Shown: positions 45,917-55,314 of the stretch, one piece after another
How the letters are laid out: the number at the start of each line of letters is the position of its first letter
Position numbering within the stretch: the first letter of the stretch is position 1
Origin: Isoetes taiwanensis
Lineage: Eukaryota > Streptophyta > Lycopodiopsida > Isoetales > Isoetaceae
DNA: 64,000 bases
Assembly: GCA_021234155.1 (NCBI GenBank)
Contig: JAJEKV010000030.1
Coordinates: 2,747,842 to 2,811,841, forward strand
Direction: 5' to 3'
Notes under the pieces: generated by a model
The model's database searches: none
Seen by the model: only the letters and a program-made list of their open reading frames with translations
What the model was told of the DNA's origin: nothing
Position numbers and translations under genes: made by a program

Positions 45917-46844
45917 TTAAGTGAATGCTCCTCTTGTGAGATCTGGAAGATCTGGACAACAACACATTTGTAAAAAATCAGTAATTAGTTTCAATGTTCT
46001 ATTCATGTCATAAATGCAATCTGACATAATCAAAGCCTTGAAAGCTTGATAGGAAGCAGATAAGGATGTAACAATATCCGTCTGCAGCCTACTTGGAATC
46101 ACACAGAAGTAGAGATCATTCCAAAACCACAAGGTGCCTTCAACATTTTGATTACATTCTGATTACTGTTTAATCACATTAAAAATACATTCGGATTACA
46201 TTCAGTTTGCAAGTCAATGCCTTAGCGCATAGAAAAAGTCTTCAACAACACGTTAACATATTAAAGAGATTCTACAATCTCTGGCAAATTTCCTAGCAAC
46301 ATTTCATGCCAATATTTAGTCAGTTCATATGCATAAGATGTACTTTTAATCTTATGTTTGACTGGCTCCAATGGAAACCTTACCCCTATGTTTGACTGGC
46401 TCCAATGGAAACCTTACTCCAATGTTTCATATGGCCAGCACCATTTTCTTTCAGCCAATTGAGGTGCATCTTGAATGCTTTTTGTACAAAGTGGGTATCA
46501 TGTATTTTGTCATCTGAAATAAAGAAGTGCACATATTTTCTCATTTTACCCTTTACCTTGAACATCGTAATGTAGACCAATATGCTGATTTGTTCATTGT
46601 ATCAATGTTGTGCTTGAATCTCGTTGAATGGCTTCAAAGTATAATTCCCCGAGAAATCAACAACTGATAATACGGTATCATCACGAAGACTCTTTATGGA
46701 TTCTTTGAATTGTTTGCTCTGCCAATGTGCAACAAAGTTATGATATACAAACTTCGACATATGATCAAATATGTTATCCAACATATTACTAGAGCTGCCT
46801 TTCTTGTCAATTAGCTTTAGCCTTCGTGAAGTTCCTTTCTTCAA
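45917..46844 (-). pseudogene. E0 transposase, catalytic half, broken
   Basis: On the minus strand DTVLSVVDFSGNYTLKPFNE (Asp codon 46656-46658) is followed, after stops and a frame change, by ISILVYITMFKVKGKMRKYV, FFISDDKIHDTHFVQKAFKM and HLNWLKENGAGHMKHW (about 46432). The order and motifs match E1 (DFARNYTFKE, YYVSDDREHDT). The next block (SDG...QFK) is missing: a 31-base perfect duplication (TTTGACTGGCTCCAATGGAA...) at about 46356-46418 sits exactly there. A last frame (46132-45917, LWFWNDLYFCVIPSRLQTD...) lies where the C-terminal domain should be but is not recognisably similar. Confidence 0.7.
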
Positions 46845-46859
46845 GGGCTCATTAACGTA

Positions 46860-48522
46860 ACCATAGACTTGTCAGTCAAGCGTTTGATCAATCTGCTCAT
46901 TGTATTCTCTTGGACACAACTCAATTAATTGTTTTCCACAATTCACAATATGATTTGATGCATTGTAGTTTATGCCACTCGTTGCCTGCTGCTCTGTCAC
47001 ATACCATAGCCCTCCAAAATGTGCTAACATTATCAAATATCTTGTTCTTGGCTTGACATATCCCAGCATGAGCTTCAGATGCGCACACACCGCAATTGCA
47101 TGAACAATTTTCATGGAGTCTTGAACTCATCAAATTAAATGCCTGCTTGTACAGATCTGATTGCTCATGTTTCACGCAACAATATGTGTTTCTTTCCTTT
47201 AGCTTTCTATTGCAAGAAGGTTTTAAGTATTCAAATTGCCTAAGCCCAATCTGAACCTCTGGATACTGATCCACAAAATTTTGGAATAATTCAGCCTGTA
47301 AAATTACAGTTACATAAAATTAGTCACCTCAGTATATTATATGTTTTTCTTTTACATATTCAAGACCCTAAACTCCCACACATACATGTATATTCTGATA
47401 TACATTTTATTTCATTTACTATACAGTCACATAATTTCTTGACAATTAATACATCTCCACACTAATTTCTTCTTAGTTACTACCTATATCTAAAATACAT
47501 CCAGAATTGAGTTTACTGCTGATGTAAATGCACAACATTCATTTACAAACTAGCTAACCTGGACACGTGGAAAAAATGTAAACAAATATACATATACGTA
47601 TTGTCATGAAATAATTTGACATTTCCATGTAGAGCAAACTAGTGCAGACTATATCTACATTACATTCAAAGACTAAAGAAATATGTTACAAACTTTACAT
47701 CAATGTTACAAAATAAAAAACATCTTTATTCTGCAAAAAAAGATGCAATTACATCTAAATTAAGTTGCCACTTATAGAGCAGCTCGTACCTGTGTAATGT
47801 CAATATATTGAATTGGTTGTGTCCTCTTCTTCATGACATCTCTAATTTTTGGTGAAACCTTTGAGTTATCTAACCAAAACTGAGCAACCATATCCTTCAT
47901 AGACTGATCTATAGTATTTGTTCTTGGATTTCGACCTGCTAATGCCCACAGATTTGTTCCACCTAGTGACATTCTTTTCCTTCTCTCCACTGCTAGTTTC
48001 ATATTTCTAGGATGTATTTTTAGCAATTTAGCTGCTACACCATAGATAGTATAGAATGCTTTGCAGCAAGTTTGTCATTGCTATTTGCATGTTGACATCT
48101 TGGGGGCCATCCTTTAGATTCTTTACCAGTTCTGTTTTCACAATAGCCTCTTGAGGCCTTCCAATGACTGGCTCAAATAGGAGTTGCAATCTTTTGTCCT
48201 GCAATAATCTTCTTGTAAATATACTTTGTTGTTTTGGAGTCAAATTACATACCTCATTCATTATGAGATTTACAGCAGCATTCACCTTTCTTCTAATTGG
48301 CTTTGTCACATATCCACCTCTACAAACCCTCTGTTTCGATTTTCTTTGCCTGGTTGTAATAGTGCTTTCTGAAACTTCATCAACAGGAGGATTGAAATCT
48401 GAACCCTTTGCTGACCTTGAAGTGCTTGCATGAGAGTCCAATCCTTCTTCCATAGTTTCTTGTTCAACTGGTGCTTTAAGACATCGATCCATTCTGCAGA
48501 AAGGGGATACAACATCCTGCAC
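46860..48522 (-). pseudogene. E0 transposase, N-terminal and Cys-rich domains
   Basis: Reading starts at about 48522, 350 bases inside the right end (MQDVVSPFCRMDRCLKAP). A basic segment TTRQRKSKQRVCRGG and helices NLTPKQQSIFTRRLLQDKRL follow. A frameshift near 48060 leads into YGVAAKLLKIHPRNMKLAVE and MVAQFWLDNSKVSPKIRDVM. A GT-AG intron is likely at 47789-47296. The next exon reads AELFQNFVDQYPEVQIGLRQ, NRKLKERNTYCCVKHEQ, HENCSCNCGVCASEAHAGIC and TFWRAMVCDRAAGNEWHKLQ. A frameshift near 46930 and a TGA near 46870 (where tryptophan would fit) separate it from the catalytic half. Strong motif agreement with E1 and E2 supports the family assignment. Confidence 0.78.
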
Positions 48523-48853
48523 AAAAACAGATTTGTATTACTGTTTGAAGGAAAGGGATTTAAAATTCTTCAAGATATATTTGATATCTTGACATGCATT
48601 CGATTTAGGAGCAGCTATAATCGATTTGGGGCAAGTTTTCCTTGAGGTAGAATCCATTGGAGCCAATGTTTGATCGATTGAAGAAAGTTCAAAATGTGCG
48701 CCAAGATTTCGGGAGAATTTGGTATAATTATGGAGAATAATGGACATCAACCACCTTCATTAATGATAGGCAACTCCATATAAAATTCAAAATGTACATT
48801 ACAAATACTTTAACCTACTTCATTTTTTTACATTAATATACAAAAAAATTCAG

Positions 48854-48876
48854 ACATCCTTTTATGCTTCTACCCC
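48854..48876. repeat. E0 right terminal inverted repeat
   Basis: The complement reads GGGGTAGAAGCATAAAAGGATG. The host sequence TTAATATTCC follows. Whether the last C (48876) belongs to the element or to the target duplication cannot be decided from one copy. Confidence 0.85.
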
Positions 48877-49597
48877 TTAATATTCCTAGATTTTCTTGGG
48901 TGTAGGTCTTTATAGTGGTTAAAGTGCACTTGAAGTCAAAGCCAAAAGTTAAAGTCTTCATTACAAGTCAAAGTGATCCTGGAGCACGTATCAACTTAAA
49001 AGATGGGAGTCACCTTCCAGATAAAAGTAGTACAAGTCAAGGTTAAAGCCAAAGTGACATAGAGTGAATGTCCACTTCAAAAAGTGAAAGTCATCTGGTC
49101 GTAGCCAAAGCCAAAGTCAATTGAAGAAGATTCCCAATAGTCCTTTGGGTTCTAGGAATTCCATGAAGATTCCAAGGAGGAAGGTGCAAGGATAAGGGTA
49201 AAATAAAGGCATGAGATAATCTTACCTGGATTGGATTCAGTCCTCCGGGATCCCCTCCTTCGGAATCCCACCATTAACTGTGTAGTTAATGGGTGACTGT
49301 CGAGTTTAGGGCCAATTTTTGGCCCCATGGTTGATCTCTGATAGCAGTGGCGCTCACTGTGATTCCTCTTTGGCTCCTCCCTAATGCTCTTCTCCAGCCC
49401 ATTTTGACCATGCCTGAAGTTATCCCATCCGATTTGGTGGAGAATCGAGGGAGAAAAATGAACTGCAAAAAGGATCTTATAGGAGGTAGCAATTTTGCAC
49501 AATAACTGCGCAGTAAGTGGGATTCTGTCCTCCAAGATCAAACCTCCGAGGGATCCCGTCCTCCGAGATCACACCTCCAGGATCCTATGCCTAAAGA
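48877..49597. other. Host spacer between E0 and the copia element
   Basis: No gene was recognised. A patch rich in AAAGTCAAAG/AAGCCAAAG words spans 48910-49120. At 49525-49597 a short unit (CTCCGAGATCACACCTCC.GG, ATCCTATGCCTAAA) appears that recurs to the right of the copia element at 55066-55099. Confidence 0.5.
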
Positions 49598-50199
49598 TGA
49601 AGAATTTGATTACTTGTTAATATAAGTCAACCAAATATTAAATCAAACTTCCTCCTTATTCAAGTGTCAACACCCCTTTACAAATATCAACAACAAAATT
49701 GTAAAGGAACTTATAAGCTTATTAATCTTTTGAGATTAGACAAGCAATAGTTCAAACAATACCATTAACATATAATGGTCATTCAGAAATTCACTGCAGT
49801 GAAATTAACTCGAACTTCCCTTCATTCATATGATCTTCACAGCTAACCAAATCGTGCATGAACGATCTCCTGTGCTTCACCCTGTACCAAACATTTGGTT
49901 AACCATCATTCTATATACAGAGGAACGACCGACATGGCACAAAATCCGGATGGATAAGCTTCACCGCTCAGAGTTCATGCTTACTGATTTATCCCACAGG
50001 CCAAAATGAGAATATGGGCTTTTTGGTCTTTTGACCATTAACTTCAATGGTTTCTACATTTTACAATGATAAACGAAAAACATAGGAACCATAGACCATT
50101 AGGGTTAAGTCACACTTACAGATGATTGTGCAACCTAACCTGTTTGTGTCCACCCTATACAGTGAAGCAGAGATTATGCAATGACCTCAAAATCTAACA
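49598..50199 (-). repeat. Copia 3' LTR (602 bp)
   Basis: On the minus strand it starts TGTTAGATTTTGAGG and ends CAAATTCTTCA. It matches the 5' LTR at 54444-55045 base for base by eye. It contains TGTATATAGAATG (minus strand, about 49908-49920), a plausible TATA region. The last codons of the polyprotein lie within it. Confidence 0.95.
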
Positions 50200-53100
50200 C
50201 TCCTCCTTCATTGCATAAACAATGCACCTTTAAAGATCTCTGAAACTTTGTAAATTTATTCTCAGCAAGCCCTTTAGTGAAAATATCTGCAATTTGCCTT
50301 TCAGTTCTAACATATTTCATTTGAATATTTCCTCTTGCAGCTTGATCTCTGATATAGTGCATGCTCAACTCTATGTGTTTTGTTCTTTCATGTTCAACAG
50401 GGTTCTTAACAATTGCTATGCAGCTCTGGCTATCAGAGAAAATGACAGTGGGATTAATCTGCTTAACATTTAGCTCCTCTAGCAATCTTCTAAGCCAGAT
50501 TATTTCCCTAGATAGAAGGTATGAGGCAGCATATTCAGCTTCAGCTGAAGATAGAGCAATTGCAGATTGCTTTTTTGTTCTCCATGTAATAGCACCACCT
50601 GCAAGATAAACCACATAACCTGTTGTAGATTTCCTTTCTGTTTGATCTCCTGCCCAGTCAGCATCTGAATAAGCATGCATTTGTAGATTATTGTCATCAA
50701 AGGTTATACCAAAATCTTGTGTTCCTTTTAAGTATTTCAGTACCCTCTTTGCTGCCAGCCAATGTATTTTGCATGGATTACTACACCTCCTACTGAGAAT
50801 ATTGACTGCATAACATATATCTGGCCTGGTATTGTTGCTCAAGTACAAAAGACAACCTATTAGAGCACGATATGGTACTTGTTCCATGTACTTAAGTTCT
50901 GCTGCATCTGCTTCAATGTTGTCAGTAAGATTATGACCTGGCACTATTGGAGTTCTAACTGTACCAGCCTCCTCCATATTGAATTTTTTTAACATGTTTT
51001 CTATGTGACTTCTTTGCTTCAACTTGAGTATTTTCTTTTCCCTGTCTCTCACAACTTCAATGCCCAGAAATTTTTGTAAGGGACCTAAATCTGTCATTTT
51101 AAATCTGTGTTTCAGAATGTCTTTGCAAGCATTTAGCACTTTAATGGAATTAGCCATCATGATGCAATCATCTACATATAAGGCTATAATACAGAAATCA
51201 TTCTCTATTCTGTATCTGTATAGATTACCATCATTTTGTAATTTTTCCAGGCCCTGCTCCCTAAGAAAAGTATCCATACAAAGATACCATTCCCTTGGAG
51301 CTTGTTTTAGCCCATATACTGCCCTATTTAGTTTCCAAACCAAGTTCTCTCCTTGTTCAAAGCCTGGTGCCTGTTTCATAAATATATCTTCCTCTAGTAT
51401 AGCATTCAAGAAAGCAGTCTTTACATCCATATGATGGATTTCACAATCTAGAGCATTTGCCAAACTTAGGAGAACTCTTATGCTTGTAAGTTTAACTATT
51501 GGAGAGTAAGTTTCATCATAATCTTGCCCTTGCTTTTGAGTATAGCCTTGAGCAACCAGCCTAGCCTTATATTTCTTTGATCCATCTGTATTTGTTTTAA
51601 TTTTAAAAATCCATTTGCTGCCAACTATGTTTTGACCAGCAGGTTGTTTTACTACATCATAGGTGTGAGTGTCCACAAAGGATTTTAACTCCTCATTCAT
51701 AGCTTTTTTCCATTCTTCAGCATTTACACTATCCAAAGCCTGCTCGAATGTTCTGGGTATTTCACCATCTTCTAGAATGGCCATGATTTGTTCAATCTCA
51801 TCTGCTTGTTGCATGTGTTCTAGCCTCTTACTTCCACCTAACTCAGTTCTCCCATAAGCTTCTTGGTCAAATGGAGTCTCTTCTATAAGTCTTTGAGCTT
51901 CAGTTTTCCTTTTCCTTATTCTTTTTTCTGATATTTTATTGGCTTCAGCAGTCTCTTGCTCCACATGTTCAGTTTCAGCCCTATGAACATCTTCTATTAT
52001 TTTATTTTTTTCATTGTTCTCCTCCTCCTCTTCATCATCAAGCTGGTTTGCTGTTATTTCCAAAGGCTTGTTAACAGCAACCTCTTTTGTGATTTGATGT
52101 CTTTGATTGTAAAGCACATCTTCACAAAAAATAACATCCCTACTAATGATTATATTTTTGTTTTCTGGGATAAAAATCCTGTAACCCTTAGAGTGATTAT
52201 CATAGCCTACTAAGAAGCCAATTTCAGCTTTGTCATCAAGTTTTTTTCTTAACTCATCTGGTTTATGCACATAAGCCAAACATCCATAAACCTTGAACTT
52301 TTCATAGTTAATTTCTGGATTTTCTCCATACCACATTAAATCAGGAATATTCCCATGCAAGCTTGAGGAAGGAAGTTTGTTTTGAATGCTATTAGCAGTT
52401 TGTAAGGCTTCCTCCCACAAATAGTTGGGCAATCCACTGTTCTTAATCATTGATCTTACTGCATTCATCAATGTTCTGTTCCTTCTTTCTGCCACCCCAT
52501 TCTGTTGGGGGCTATATCTACAAGTTAGTTGCCTTCTAATCCCATTAGCAACACAGAAACTTTTAAATTTTGCTGAAAGATATTCTCCTCCTCTATCAGA
52601 CCTTATGCATTTTAATTTCTTCCCTGTTTGTCTTTCACATTCTGCTACATACTGTTTGAAGGCTGCCAATGCTTGAGCTTTATTGTGTAGCAGGTAACAT
52701 TTACATTTCCTAGTGTAATCATCAATGAATGTGATGAAATACCTTTTGTTTGTTCTGCCCCTGATATTTAATGGTCCACATAAATCAGTGTGAACCAGCT
52801 CAAGAATCTCCTTACTTTTTTTATTTGATTTGTGAAAAGGCAGTCTATGTAGTTTGCCTAACATGCATCCTTCACAAATATGCCCTTTTTCTCCACTTTC
52901 ATATTTAATAAAACCCTTCTTGGCTAACAACTTCAGATTATTTGAGTGTGTGTGAGCTAATCGATTGTGCCAAAGTTCAAAGTCAGAAAGCATCAATATT
53001 TTGCAATCACTTTCATGTTCCAACTGAAACAATCTACCAACACGCTTGGCATGAAACTTGATTTCATTATTCAACCAAATATTACATCCAGAATCATCAA

Positions 53101-54421
53101 ATACAATTCTGTATCCCAAGTCAACCAACTGGCTTACAGAAATTAAGTTTTTAATAATTCCAGGCACACACAAAACATTTTTTATGTCCACTAAATTTCC
53201 TTGCATATCCCATAGCTGCAATAATCCTCTTCCTTCAATCCTTTGCAAGGCTCCATTTCCTACTTGAACACTTCTAGATTCTCCTTGTTCTAAATTTTTA
53301 AGAATCTCAGCAGAGTGAACTACTGATCTTTCAGCTCCACTATCAACTACAAGAGCATGAGATAATTTGTTAGTATTTGATCTATTCTCAAGGACTGAAT
53401 TTAACAAATTTACCTCATCTTCATCTATAATTTTTGATCCTTCTTCATGCTCTTGAGTTATAAAAGCTCCTGCAGACCTTCTTGCTCCTCCTCGACCTCT
53501 TGGAACATTTCTTCCTCTATTAAAGGTACCTCTTCCTCTTCCAAACTCCTTTGGGGTAGGACACTTAGATGCCAAATGCCCTTGACCACCACAAGTATAG
53601 CAAAAGAACTCATTTTTCTTAAGTTTTGGACAATTACTTTTGATGTGACCAGATTCATGACAATAGTAACAAATGAGTTTATCTTGTCTTTTACCTCCAG
53701 CATATAAAATTTCAGTTTCTTCTTCAACACCTTTAGTCACTTTTTTCTGTTCTATCTCAGTTCTAATGATAGTTTCAGCCTCATCTCTGTTTTTGGCAAC
53801 ATTTCTAATGAACAAGCCCAATTGTTCATTGTCCATAACAGCCCTTGCAATAGCTAAAACCTGGTACCTTTCAGATAATTCAACTCCAGCACCTCCTAGG
53901 TCAGCTATTATATTGTCAAACTTATTAAAGAACTCTGATACATCATCCTCTTCATGAAGCTTAAGGTTCCTTAATTCTTTGTCCAACAAATCTATTTGTG
54001 AAGATGTCTTTTCTTCATAATGCTTAAGCATGAACATCCACATTTCTCTAGGGCTTTTGTTTCTCAACTTTAGCCTAATTGTAGGACTAACCTTGCAAGC
54101 AATGATTCCTTGAGCCTCTTTGATTTTGGCCAAGCTTGAACGACTCTTTGCTCCACTGCTCTCAGCAGAAGTAACTTCCCCTGCACTAGCAGCATCTCCC
54201 TCTGCTTCTTTTCCCTTTGCAGTACCAGTAGTACTACTACTTGCAGCAGTGACAGTACCTGCATCAGCAACAACAACAGCAGGATCTACAAGATCCCATA
54301 AGTCTTCAACTTCTAGTACATGTTTCACAGCATCTTTCCAAATCTGAAATCCAGGCCCCCCTTTATAAACTTCAACAGTGGCCAAAAGGCCAGCACCAAA
54401 TCGACTTGACATTACTCTCAA
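50174..54421 (-). CDS. gag-pol: Ty1/copia gag-pol polyprotein, uninterrupted (1415 aa)
   Basis: One open frame encodes all functions in copia order. A Gag-like part comes first, with two CCHC zinc knuckles (CYYCHESGHIKSNC at about residue 250 and CYTCGGQGHLASKC at about 273). The protease motif VVDSGAERS is at about 358. The integrase has its HHCC zinc region (WHNRLAH...CEGC, about 485-520), Asp at VHTDLCGP (about 540) and Glu at NGVAERRNRT (about 640). The reverse transcriptase has FLNAILEEDIFMKQ (about 1005) and YVDDCIMMA (about 1085). RNase H shows SDADWAG, SSAEAEY and ERTKHIE. Integrase before reverse transcriptase defines copia. The start is 8 bases past the primer site; a second ATG (MSSRFGAG) is three codons on. 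The frame runs through the polypurine tract and ends 26 bases inside the 3' LTR. There are no stops or frameshifts, so this copy may be mobile. Confidence 0.97.
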   Translation of the reverse strand: MRVMSSRFGAGLLATVEVYKGGPGFQIWKDAVKHVLEVEDLWDLVDPAVVVADAGTVTAASSSTTGTAKGKEAEGDAASAGEVTSAESSGAKSRSSLAKIKEAQGIIACKVSPTIRLKLRNKSPREMWMFMLKHYEEKTSSQIDLLDKELRNLKLHEEDDVSEFFNKFDNIIADLGGAGVELSERYQVLAIARAVMDNEQLGLFIRNVAKNRDEAETIIRTEIEQKKVTKGVEEETEILYAGGKRQDKLICYYCHESGHIKSNCPKLKKNEFFCYTCGGQGHLASKCPTPKEFGRGRGTFNRGRNVPRGRGGARRSAGAFITQEHEEGSKIIDEDEVNLLNSVLENRSNTNKLSHALVVDSGAERSVVHSAEILKNLEQGESRSVQVGNGALQRIEGRGLLQLWDMQGNLVDIKNVLCVPGIIKNLISVSQLVDLGYRIVFDDSGCNIWLNNEIKFHAKRVGRLFQLEHESDCKILMLSDFELWHNRLAHTHSNNLKLLAKKGFIKYESGEKGHICEGCMLGKLHRLPFHKSNKKSKEILELVHTDLCGPLNIRGRTNKRYFITFIDDYTRKCKCYLLHNKAQALAAFKQYVAECERQTGKKLKCIRSDRGGEYLSAKFKSFCVANGIRRQLTCRYSPQQNGVAERRNRTLMNAVRSMIKNSGLPNYLWEEALQTANSIQNKLPSSSLHGNIPDLMWYGENPEINYEKFKVYGCLAYVHKPDELRKKLDDKAEIGFLVGYDNHSKGYRIFIPENKNIIISRDVIFCEDVLYNQRHQITKEVAVNKPLEITANQLDDEEEEENNEKNKIIEDVHRAETEHVEQETAEANKISEKRIRKRKTEAQRLIEETPFDQEAYGRTELGGSKRLEHMQQADEIEQIMAILEDGEIPRTFEQALDSVNAEEWKKAMNEELKSFVDTHTYDVVKQPAGQNIVGSKWIFKIKTNTDGSKKYKARLVAQGYTQKQGQDYDETYSPIVKLTSIRVLLSLANALDCEIHHMDVKTAFLNAILEEDIFMKQAPGFEQGENLVWKLNRAVYGLKQAPREWYLCMDTFLREQGLEKLQNDGNLYRYRIENDFCIIALYVDDCIMMANSIKVLNACKDILKHRFKMTDLGPLQKFLGIEVVRDREKKILKLKQRSHIENMLKKFNMEEAGTVRTPIVPGHNLTDNIEADAAELKYMEQVPYRALIGCLLYLSNNTRPDICYAVNILSRRCSNPCKIHWLAAKRVLKYLKGTQDFGITFDDNNLQMHAYSDADWAGDQTERKSTTGYVVYLAGGAITWRTKKQSAIALSSAEAEYAASYLLSREIIWLRRLLEELNVKQINPTVIFSDSQSCIAIVKNPVEHERTKHIELSMHYIRDQAARGNIQMKYVRTERQIADIFTKGLAENKFTKFQRSLKVHCLCNEGGVLDFEVIA
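50200..50209 (-). promoter_or_regulatory. Copia polypurine tract
   Basis: GAAGGAGGAG on the minus strand directly precedes the 3' LTR and primes plus-strand DNA synthesis in this family. It is coding sequence at the same time (the Glu-Gly-Gly near the C-terminus). Confidence 0.88.
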
Positions 54422-54429
54422 TCTCCTGT

Positions 54430-54441
54430 GCTCTGATACCA
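54430..54441 (-). promoter_or_regulatory. Copia primer binding site (initiator Met tRNA)
   Basis: TGGTATCAGAGC on the minus strand, two bases after the 5' LTR, is the standard initiator-tRNA site of plant copia elements. The same site is used by the LTR element at position 144. Confidence 0.95.
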
Positions 54442-54443
54442 GA

Positions 54444-55045
54444 TGAAGAATTTGATTACTTGTTAATATAAGTCAACCAAATATTAAATCAAACTTCCTC
54501 CTTATTCAAGTGTCAACACCCCTTTACAAATATCAACAACAAAATTGTAAAGGAACTTATAAGCTTATTAATCTTTTGAGATTAGACAAGCAATAGTTCA
54601 AACAATACCATTAACATATAATGGTCATTCAGAAATTCACTGCAGTGAAATTAACTCGAACTTCCCTTCATTCATATGATCTTCACAGCTAACCAAATCG
54701 TGCATGAACGATCTCCTGTGCTTCACCCTGTACCAAACATTTGGTTAACCATCATTCTATATACAGAGGAACGACCGACATGGCACAAAATCCGGATGGA
54801 TAAGCTTCACCGCTCAGAGTTCATGCTTACTGATTTATCCCACAGGCCAAAATGAGAATATGGGCTTTTTGGTCTTTTGACCATTAACTTCAATGGTTTC
54901 TACATTTTACAATGATAAACGAAAAACATAGGAACCATAGACCATTAGGGTTAAGTCACACTTACAGATGATTGTGCAACCTAACCTGTTTGTGTCCACC
55001 CTATACAGTGAAGCAGAGATTATGCAATGACCTCAAAATCTAACA
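54444..55045 (-). repeat. Copia 5' LTR (602 bp)
   Basis: Same length and, by eye, same sequence as 49598-50199, which points to recent insertion. The right flank starts AAATA and the left flank ends AAAGA, a 5-bp target duplication with one mismatch. Confidence 0.95.
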
Positions 55046-55314
55046 AAATAAATGTGCAACTAGTGCTCCGAGATCACACCTCCGGGATCCTATGCCTAAA
55101 ATAAATGTGCAAACTTCTAGCTATGTTGGAGGAGATTAAGTGTATGTGTTGATGTATGTGCGAGACGTTGCAAGATTCAAGTTATACAGTCAAAAATCTA
55201 GTGCTTTACTACAATGCATGCTTTTATAGAGTCTCTATTTCTATTATCATAATAACTGCAAATATATGGCTCATTTTAATATTTTTTAATATCAGTAATG
55301 GTAAATAATGGCTT
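55046..55314. other. Right flank of the copia element
   Basis: It contains the duplicated unit AAATAAATGTGCAA...CTCCGAGATCACACCTCC...ATCCTATGCCTAAA (55046-55113). No gene is present. Confidence 0.6.

Larger units (their letters stand above)
22438..48875. mobile_element. E0: outer DNA transposon of a GGGT-ended family, carrying nested E1, a LINE and E2
   Basis: The left end reads GGGGTAGAAGCATGAAAGGG from 22438, and the complement of the right end (48876 downward) reads GGGGTAGAAGCATAAAAGGA. The flanks are ...TATCTTA on the left and CTTAATATT on the right. The duplication is therefore TTA if both ends have four G, or CTTA if the left end gained one G. CTTA would agree with the 4-bp duplications of E1 and E2. 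Without its insertions E0 is about 9.5 kb. It carries a plus-strand gene with coiled coil, RING and C48-like parts (22721 to about 43085), a 24-bp satellite (43609-45012) and a convergent minus-strand transposase relic (48522 to about 45917). Both genes are damaged. The 4-bp duplication recalls Sola elements, but no superfamily is claimed. Confidence 0.82.
49598..55045 (-). mobile_element. Structurally complete Ty1/copia retrotransposon (5448 bp)
   Basis: Two matching LTRs, primer site, polypurine tract and one full-length open frame are all present. It inserted next to a short repeated host unit (ATCCTATGCCTAAA...AAATGTGCAA), one copy of which survives uninterrupted at 55086-55113 and shows the empty site. 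Confidence 0.95.

Noticed and set aside
22438-48875. E0, E1 and E2 as Mutator or CACTA elements because of the Ulp1-like gene
   Set aside because: Mutator gives 8-9 bp and CACTA gives 3 bp duplications with CACTA ends; E1 and E2 show 4 bp and GGGT ends, and the transposase motifs differ.
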